From NCBI RefSeq assembly GCF_040954645.1, contig NC_092809.1, forward strand, positions 80,193,435-80,257,434: a stretch of DNA of 64,000 nucleotides, read 5' to 3'. Below the pieces are notes generated by a model. That model searched no databases and was not told the DNA's origin. It saw only the letters and a program-made list of their open reading frames with translations. This DNA comes from Diabrotica undecimpunctata (Eukaryota; Arthropoda; Insecta; Coleoptera; Chrysomelidae). Below are positions 57,807-64,000 of this stretch, one piece after another. Made by a program: the position numbers and the translations under genes. The first letter of the stretch is position 1. Each line of letters begins with the position of its first letter.

Positions 57807-58825
57807 TGTCACCACTGTAATAAAATAGCTATGGGCTTGCGTTAGAAGCCAGGAAGATGTACAAAGCAAAAATGTGTTCCCTTCTTGTCTCTATCTAACG
57901 GTAAAATAAAACAAGCCACTTTCAACTTATTGTATAATTAACAAATCGTAATTTTACAACTACTACACAAACGTACAATGAGCTATTAGTGGTTATTATT
58001 GTTTGCGAAGGGAGACGAGAAGAGATTTTACTAAGGGAATTTAAAAGGCGGACAACCTACTATTAATTGTTCCCAAAATGGTTAGTAAAGATTGTTTGTT
58101 ACCTTAACGTACTTAGGCCCTAGCTAATAAATACGCCTTGTAGTCCAAACTGGACCTCTGGAATAGTCTGGATGAACGCTGGATTTCACTGTACGTTATG
58201 GCGGTACTGAGCGAGACGAAAAATTCGTATTTTCGAATCTCTACCTTCCGTCGGACAATAATATCACGATAATTTAGCTAACGCTTGCCGCGCTGACTGC
58301 CGACATGCCGAAGTACCACTGGCATCGGATGCGACAGGATACCCTCTGGCTTGGCTGCCAGAACGCTACTACTGCCTGGCTCGGTCGCCAGCACCTTACT
58401 ACCCGTTTGACCACTTCTGTTTGTTTTTATCTATTGCCAACTCGTACCTTAGATTCTTTTGTCACGTCCGAAGTGGAGATTTGTTTCTACGTTTTCACTG
58501 ATTATGCCATCTATTCCATGTGTTAAACTGGATCACGCCATGTAAAACTTCTTAGTCAGCTCAATTCTTATCACTTGTTTAACAATTCGTACCTTGTACT
58601 ATTTTCCAACAAGGTCTAAAGTGTCGTAATTTTTTAAACATTCAGGCTTGTGTTAACTAGGTCAATTGTTTTGTTTTTAATTTGAAATGTATACGTTAAA
58701 CTGTGTCGAATTTATTCTTTATTAATTTGGAATATATAATAATTACTTAAATAATTATTACTCTTTTCTAGGCTAACTACCCTTTATTTTTTCCTTCTTT
58801 ATTCCCTTGCTATGTTTACATTACA
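57807..58825 (-). repeat. Right LTR (5' LTR of the minus-strand element), with internal deletion
   Basis: It matches 47452-48630 from tgtcaccactg to tttacattaca but lacks about 175 bp near its left side (LTR1 about 47465-47640). Over the shared ~985 bp it differs at about 20 positions, around two percent by eye. Confidence 0.75.
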
Positions 58826-59564
58826 CAATGGATATAATGATAGAAAACTGCAATTTATGTTAGGGTTTGAAAATATTACAGTGTCATCATGTAGAAATCT
58901 ACAATTAAGTTAAAAAATGTACCACAGCAGCATGCCGCAGTAGAGCCATCTCTAGGATTAGAAACAAATTAATTGAGGGTGAATATCAACCTTAATGTAA
59001 GATTAAATGGTGTCAGAGTTGCCATATCTTCAGTTTTTTCATAATCTCACATAATATAGAAATGCATTGAAATTATACAAAAATTCATAGATTTTAATTA
59101 AATTAAAGATAATAATTGAATGCATATACAATAAAATTAATTAAAATGATATAAAAAATTAATAGTATTAATTAAATTACCATATATAATAGAAATGGTT
59201 GACCATTCGCACCTAATAATAAGAAGGTCTGTATAGACAAAATGTGGAAAGTGCTGTCAAATAATTTACAATATTTAACTGCATTTAAAGTAACAGCAAA
59301 TATTTATATTTATTCAAAACTTGTAGTTTCTCATTATATCAACACAAATTATAATTTCATGAAAGTAACTTATATTTTAAACTTTCATATACGTTTAAAA
59401 AAAAAATATGGCAAGTTTTATACTTATTCAAAATTTGTTGCTTCTCATAACACAAACTATAATTTCGTAAAAGTAACTTTATTTTTTAAACATTCATACA
59501 TATTTTACAAAAAAAAAATATGGCAACACTGTGACGCGGTGCCTTGAGGAAAATATATTATGGT

Positions 59565-59565
<1 letters not shown>
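58826..59565. other. AT-rich DNA, nothing assigned
   Basis: Two similar blocks near 59290-59400 and 59420-59520 (both with ttcaaaa(c/t)ttgt, ttctcat and aactataatttc) form a weak ~110-bp direct repeat. No gene is supported. Confidence 0.45.

Positions 59566-59568
<3 letters not shown>

Positions 59569-59635
<67 letters not shown>
59569..59635. repeat. (TA)n microsatellite
   Basis: An uninterrupted TA run immediately upstream of a truncated transposase gene. Confidence 0.95.
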
Positions 59636-59639
<4 letters not shown>

Positions 59640-59710
59640 TTTTATTTAGTATAATACTAATTTTTCGAAACCAAATTCAGATTTATGCTTTAATCTGTGC
59701 CTTCTAAGAA

Positions 59711-60215
59711 TTGCAAGGCAAAACAGACGTTGATAAAGATGTTATTAGAGACATGGGGAATCTAAAATTGCATTTCACAACATATGAAAATATAGAACAT
59801 GAACATCTAGTTTTAAAAGCTGAATTAATAAATCAGTGCAAAGAACACATTACTGAGAAAAAATTTGTCGTTGACCAAATGGCACTAAAATATGGTCATG
59901 AGATCCTAAGACTACCACCATATCACTGCCAGTACAATCCAATTGAATTGGTATGGGGCATCACTAAAAACTACTATGATAAACATGCATGTAAGACCAC
60001 CGACGAAGCCAGCGTTTTACAACTCTGGCAAGATGCACTAAACCAAGTCAATGAGGAACAATGGCGGAAATGTATTGAGCATACTGAAAAAAAATTTTAG
60101 AGTCATATGAAATAGAACAAGTTATTGATGAAGTAAGACCTTTAATTATTCGTAATGATGAAGATTCAGATGAATCGGATGGCGAGTCAGATAGTGATGA
60201 TACCTGTCCATAGAT
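59711..60215 (+). pseudogene. DDE_3 transposase C-terminal fragment, DD82E-like
   Basis: The frame ends with KKFVVDQMALKYGHEILRLP and PYHCQYNPIELVWGITKNYY, then WRKCIEHTEKK. The LRLPPYHC.(L/Y)NPIEL(I/V)W block and the preceding VVD..A..YG segment parallel the transposase at 24487-25887. The glutamate of NPIE is the third catalytic acid. A one-base shift near 60085 is followed by an acidic tail (NDEDSDESDGESDSDDT), again like that transposase. The first two catalytic aspartates and the DNA-binding domains are missing. Sequence differences show it is a different element of the same broad group. Confidence 0.72.
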
Positions 60216-60235
60216 TAAGAAGTAGATAGAAAAAT

Positions 60236-61598
60236 TAACACAAAAGGGTACCAACCACAAAAAAAAAACAAAAATAACAAAAACAAAAACCGCATGCAGG
60301 AGAGAGCCGGAGGCACGCCGCACGACGCTCTTGAATGCAAGCACCAAAAAAATTAGATTAGCAAGTAAGGTAGATTAAGGACATGACTGGATGAATGACT
60401 GGTTATTAGACCACGGATGAAAGGATTCGATGCTTGCTCGCTCTCGACTGCACTTGATGCAGAAAACGAAAAGCAAGTATCGGCACACACAACCATCATT
60501 AGATCGCCGAACAATTGCTTTGACCGATAGTGATAAAGCCAAATGGGCTAACCTACCACTTAAATGTAAATACACGGAAATCTCCCATTGCCTAACGGGG
60601 GATACCGCGAAATAGTCGAGATCTGGCTCCAAAGACCAGGGGGCGGAGGAAAGCCGGGGCTGGTTGTACCGCAGGAGGACAACCTACCTCGGTGGGTTTG
60701 GGAAGGTGTGTGTGGGAAGTAGGAATAAGTCTTTGTTTTATATAGATATATATTTTTATAGATATATTTATAAAATATATAAAAATAAAAATATAATACA
60801 AAATTTTGAACACCCAGTATTAACATTGGCATTTGTTTTTTCAGCATAAATATTAACCACAATATTAATTTTTGAAGTTGCATGTGTAATATGAAAAATG
60901 TTTCAAAAACTTTAAATATCTCAAAAACGGCTATTTTTTCGAGAATGGTATCCCAATAAAAATCGATCCAGAATTTTACGTAGATTCTAAAAAAAATAAC
61001 AAAAAGCACAGTTTCTACTTAAAATAAGAAATTTAATGGCGACTTCCGGTACAACCGGAAGTGCTAGAAGAATGCAAATATTTAAAAAATGAAGAATGCT
61101 TTGCATAACCCATTATTCCAAGTTTGCAGAAACCAGTGACGACCAGAACTTAACTTTTAACCAACATGTTGCGTGAATGACCCTGTATATTTCATACTCA
61201 ATGTTTATCAATTTACGTTATGATATTCAATTATTATAAAACATAATACAAAGTTATTTTATTAAAAAAATCCCTAATGTTGGATTATCAAATTAGGAAA
61301 ACCGTACATTTTTAATTTAAGAACCGCTGACTACCTTAGGCAAATCTGAACAGAGACTTTTATTACTTATGCGACAGGCTAAAACGATCCTACTATATTA
61401 AGGTTTTGTCACTCATTTGGAGATTTTCTTAAGAGACAGTGTTGTAGTAATTTTTCTATTAAATAGCACACTGATAACTTTTTCTATTTATAATTATGAA
61501 AATGTATTGAATATGCTCAGAAAAATGAAATATTTTATTATTTTTTAAATTAAACTGTGAACTATAAGTTTTGTAAGTTTTCAAATTTTAAGTTGTTC
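60236..61598. other. Spacer with a GC-richer patch, no gene assigned
   Basis: A GC-richer patch (about 60290-60720) with several short open frames on both strands shows no recognisable motif. It is followed by AT-rich DNA. A short perfect inverted repeat lies at 61042-61062, and gaccctgtatatttc near 61182 resembles a DNA-transposon terminus. Confidence 0.45.
61042..61062. repeat. Short perfect hairpin
   Basis: The arms acttccggt and accggaagt surround a 3-nt loop, aca. It is GC-rich in an AT-rich setting. Function is unknown. Confidence 0.7.
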
Positions 61599-61729
61599 TT
61601 AGTGCAACTCGCCGCTCATGCGCGGACGCTGCGTTGCTACACTGGCTGTCGGGTGACAACAAAGGCGTACACCAATTTGATAGACCAATAGAAAGTCTAG
61701 TTTACAGGAAATTGCAACAGCTATAAAAC

Positions 61730-62240
61730 GATATCTTACTTGACCCCCATTGCCATTAAAAAGTGTTGATGTGATTCTTTTGTTTTTTTTATGCCCTCGT
61801 ATTCGGATTGCCGAATATAGGCCTCTCCTAATTCTCGCCATGCATCTCTGCTGTTTGTAAGACGTTTCCACATTGGCCCTGCAGTTCTGTTAATATCGTC
61901 GCTCCATCGCATTTGTGGTCTTCCTCGTGGTCTTTTGGCTTCATATGGCCGCCAATTCCCGATTGCTTTGTTCCATCGGCCATCCGTAAGACGTTCGTTA
62001 TGTCCAGCCTATTTCCATTTCAGTTTAGCTGCCAATTCGACAGCATCTTTTACTTTTGTTCTATTACGAATGTTCTGGTTCTGGTGTAAGATGTGATTCT
62101 TAGCCTGCCTTAAAATAATCAAAAATACCGGATAAATATCTGCCCCTTTAATCAAAAATCTACGTGTCGCTGGGTTTTTTTTTTTAAACGTAGACGCAGT
62201 TACTGATAATGCCTGTCTTCGTCCGACCACCCTGTATGAG
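61730..62240 (-). pseudogene. RTE-type LINE C-terminal remnant
   Basis: On the minus strand, with one or two shifts, the segment reads AGHNERLTDGRWNKAIGNWR, then KRPRGRPQMRWSDDINRTAG, then SRDAWRELGEAYIRQ. This matches the layout at the end of the RTE frame at 56199-57656 (RGRPPTRWTDDIKRVAG). No RT core is attached. The right boundary near 62240 coincides with caccctgtatg, a possible end of another element. Confidence 0.72.
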
Positions 62241-62572
62241 GTATTTAATAAAAATTAAATAATCTCCATTTGTTTTGTTATTTGAATGATGCAAAAATAT
62301 TTAGGTCTAACTTTACCTAAAAAAAAAATAAATTGAGTAAGACTACTATGAGTAAGAGTATTAATTTGTTCGAATATTTCACTGAACGTAAAACATAAAG
62401 TCAGAAGGGTAACATAAAGACCAATTTTAGATTAGGTCGAATAACCTTAACATTAAATGTGTAAAAATAATCAAAAATAATAAATGTTTAGATAAAAAAT
62501 GATTTCGCTTTTGTTAAAAATTGCGTTTGTAATGCCTATAAATGAGTTAATGAGTAAGAACAAAAATGGAAG

Positions 62573-62575
<3 letters not shown>

Positions 62576-62645
<70 letters not shown>
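62576..62645. repeat. (TA)n microsatellite
   Basis: An uninterrupted TA run; the third such tract in the right third of the window. Confidence 0.95.
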
Positions 62646-62647
<2 letters not shown>

Positions 62648-62764
62648 CAAATAAATCTAGTAACAATGTAACAATAAACTTCGTAACGATAGTAACGATA
62701 AACCTAGTAAAAGTAGCAAATATTTTTTCTCTCTAGTTCTTGTCATTACTTTGTAACAGTAGAA

Positions 62765-62865
62765 GTATTGGACGACCGCGCAAAAGATGGAGTGACAACC
62801 TTTCATAGAGGTATTAATCCGCCAATGAACAAGAATTGCTTATAAAGAGGAAGAAGAAGAAGACT
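62765..62865 (+). mobile_element. RTE-type LINE 3' end scrap
   Basis: The plus strand reads SIGRPRKRWSDNL, the GRPRKRW signature of RTE C-termini. Within 60 bp it reaches an aagaggaagaagaagaagac tail, the purine-rich microsatellite-like 3' end typical of this group. It is too short to hold any functional domain. Confidence 0.6.
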
Positions 62866-62869
62866 TTGT

Positions 62870-63490
62870 AACATACCATCATGTTTCATTCATTAAGTCT
62901 ACACAGTTAGTATCTTACTCATTCTCCTTGTAAAGGGAATAATAGTTCAGGGAAATAAGCAAAAAAAGTACCCTGTTTGTGACAGTGACCCCGCTATTCA
63001 AACAGACAGTTATTTTGAGTAGCAGTCTATTTTATGGACTTATATAATTATTAACAAATTAAGGTCAAAAAGCGGTAAATTTTCGGACAACAAATAAGGA
63101 TAGAAACATTTAAAAAACGCCATTTTGTAGGTTTTTATACGACTTAAAAGTTTCTTAGAGTTTTTGATTGTACCTCGACGTGTAAACATCGACGATTGCT
63201 GCTGTGTTTATTAATAGCAGTGAAATACGAGTTTACCAGTGAGTGATAACAGTAATTATAACGTACGTATTTGAACATTTTAAATTAGATTTGTTTAGTT
63301 TATTCGGATCTATAATTAGATCCAGTTTTTTGCTTTTTACATTAATTAGAAACATCAATATTAATGGACTAGCATAAACATCGAAAAGTGATAGCCGGCT
63401 ACCTGTGGTGCCGGCAAAATGTTTAAATATCAACAACACTCTAAACTAAACAAATAATAATATTTCATAATATTGTTTCTGCTTCTGACT
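62870..63490 (+). other. Probable 5' UTR of a Jockey-type LINE and spacer
   Basis: No frame is present. The GC-balanced stretch 63160-63240 just upstream of an ORF1-like start suggests a LINE 5' UTR with internal promoter, by position only. Confidence 0.35.
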
Positions 63491-63493
63491 ACA

Positions 63494-64000
63494 TGGGCAG
63501 TAACGTGCAAAACAGTTCAGCTTCAAATATGTCTCAAACTACAGATAATGCAACTTCTAGACAAACAAATTCGTATGCATCCATAGTAACATCCATAGCC
63601 CAGATATGCCCAACGTCCTACATATAGAACGCCTGAAGAAAGTCCGATCCTGTCTCATTCTTGCCCCGTAACTAAATGCTGACTACAGGTAATCGATCTC
63701 TAGGAACTACCCGATGTAATAAAATATAAAACGACTATTAGTTATAGTACATCCACTAATAATTTTCCAACATAAACATGTCACATTCTGGTATTAAAGA
63801 GACCGCCTTTCAAATCAAGGTTGTCAGACATATTTCCTAAAATTCCTAAGGTTATATTTAAAAAATATTCTCTATTCTCTATTCGTTATTATTTAATTGC
63901 TAGTCAACGAACGACACTCTTAAAAAATGATATTAACATATTCCCAAAAAATATATCTATAAATTAATTAACTAGGTACTAATATTTCCATGGACTCTTA
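63494..64000 (+). pseudogene. Jockey-type LINE ORF1 start, decayed, runs off the window
   Basis: ATG at about 63494 opens MGSNVQNSSASNMSQTTDNA, continues with SYASIVTS and stops after about 45 codons. A Ser/Thr/Asn-rich start with SYA.IV is common in ORF1 of Jockey-group LINEs. Downstream DNA to 63960 shows further short Lys/Pro-rich pieces (KRPPFKSRLSDIFPKIPK). The ORF1 body seen at 4740-5135 is not reached within the window. Confidence 0.45.

Larger units (their letters stand above)
47452..58825 (-). mobile_element. LTR retrotransposon with chuvirus-like glycoprotein gene, minus strand, rearranged
   Basis: Long direct repeats at 47452-48630 and 57807-58825 both run from tgtcaccactg to tttacattaca. 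Both have TG...CA termini in the minus sense (tgtaatg...gtgaca). They differ at roughly 20 positions plus a ~175-bp deletion in the right copy. The gene next to the left repeat is on the minus strand, so the left repeat is the 3' LTR. The expected gag-pol genes were not recognised; the interior holds an R1/Jockey-type LINE on plus, an RTE LINE on minus and unassigned coding-like DNA. No target duplication was found (caatg to the right, agcac to the left). BEL/Pao membership is inferred only from known cases carrying such glycoproteins. Confidence 0.7.

Noticed and set aside
60560..61009. 149-codon minus-strand frame
   Set aside because: It has low-complexity Phe/Tyr/Ile content from AT-rich DNA and no motif; it overlaps frames on both strands equally.

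Overview
The window looks like AT-rich insect genomic DNA, most likely from a beetle or another insect with a large, repeat-loaded genome. No prokaryotic feature is present. The only piece of a host gene I can support is one 19-codon exon at 41602-41658 (+). It reads as the conserved N-terminus of vinculin and ends at a consensus splice donor. If that is right, everything to its right (41659-64000) is first-intron sequence, and the material to its left is upstream intergenic DNA. Almost all the rest is transposable elements of many classes, several nested inside one another.

Left part (1-26 kb). A foldback element (167-530) comes first. It is followed by a nested set at 643-3726: an outer pair of 30-bp inverted repeats encloses a hAT element with a decayed transposase, and a TTAA-flanked foldback MITE sits inside that. 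Next come a decayed DDE transposase (3.9-4.6 kb, minus), a decayed Jockey-type LINE (4.7-8.0 kb) and a decayed Ty3/gypsy element without visible LTRs (8.0-12.0 kb). An env-bearing gypsy element of the errantivirus type follows, with LTRs and a 4-bp target duplication (12581-19950). A second copy of the TTAA MITE, a piggyBac-like C-terminal scrap, a gypsy C-terminal scrap and tandem hairpin repeats lead to an open 466-aa transposase gene on the minus strand (24487-25887). Its catalytic spacing is DD82E.

Centre (26-41 kb). A young BEL/Pao element (26080-35795) has 466-bp LTRs that differ at one position by my reading and a 5-bp target duplication. It carries a long 18-bp minisatellite in its leader and one continuous gag-pol-env frame, broken by a single amber codon. 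The env part has a signal-like segment, a basic cleavage site, a fusion-peptide-like segment and a membrane anchor. To its right lies a degraded P-type element (36468-40819) with a THAP domain split by introns, a 7-bp target duplication and internal duplications. Its left terminal repeat is interrupted by a 39-bp perfect palindrome flanked by an 8-bp direct repeat.

Right part (41.6-64 kb, putative vinculin intron 1). A G-rich-ended element holds RTE and R1-like LINE fragments. A ~120-bp tandem array and three (TA)n tracts are present. An 11.4-kb minus-strand LTR element (47452-58825) has a 3' gene resembling a chuvirus-type glycoprotein. That gene is split by a 290-bp LINE scrap with an 11-bp target duplication, and the element's interior holds further LINEs. 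Beyond it are a second DD82E-like transposase scrap, more RTE pieces and the start of a LINE ORF1 at the right edge.

The genes do not form pathways. They are self-mobilising units at different stages of decay. The BEL/Pao element and the DD82E transposase are the freshest, and the Jockey LINE, the first gypsy element and the hAT element are the oldest.
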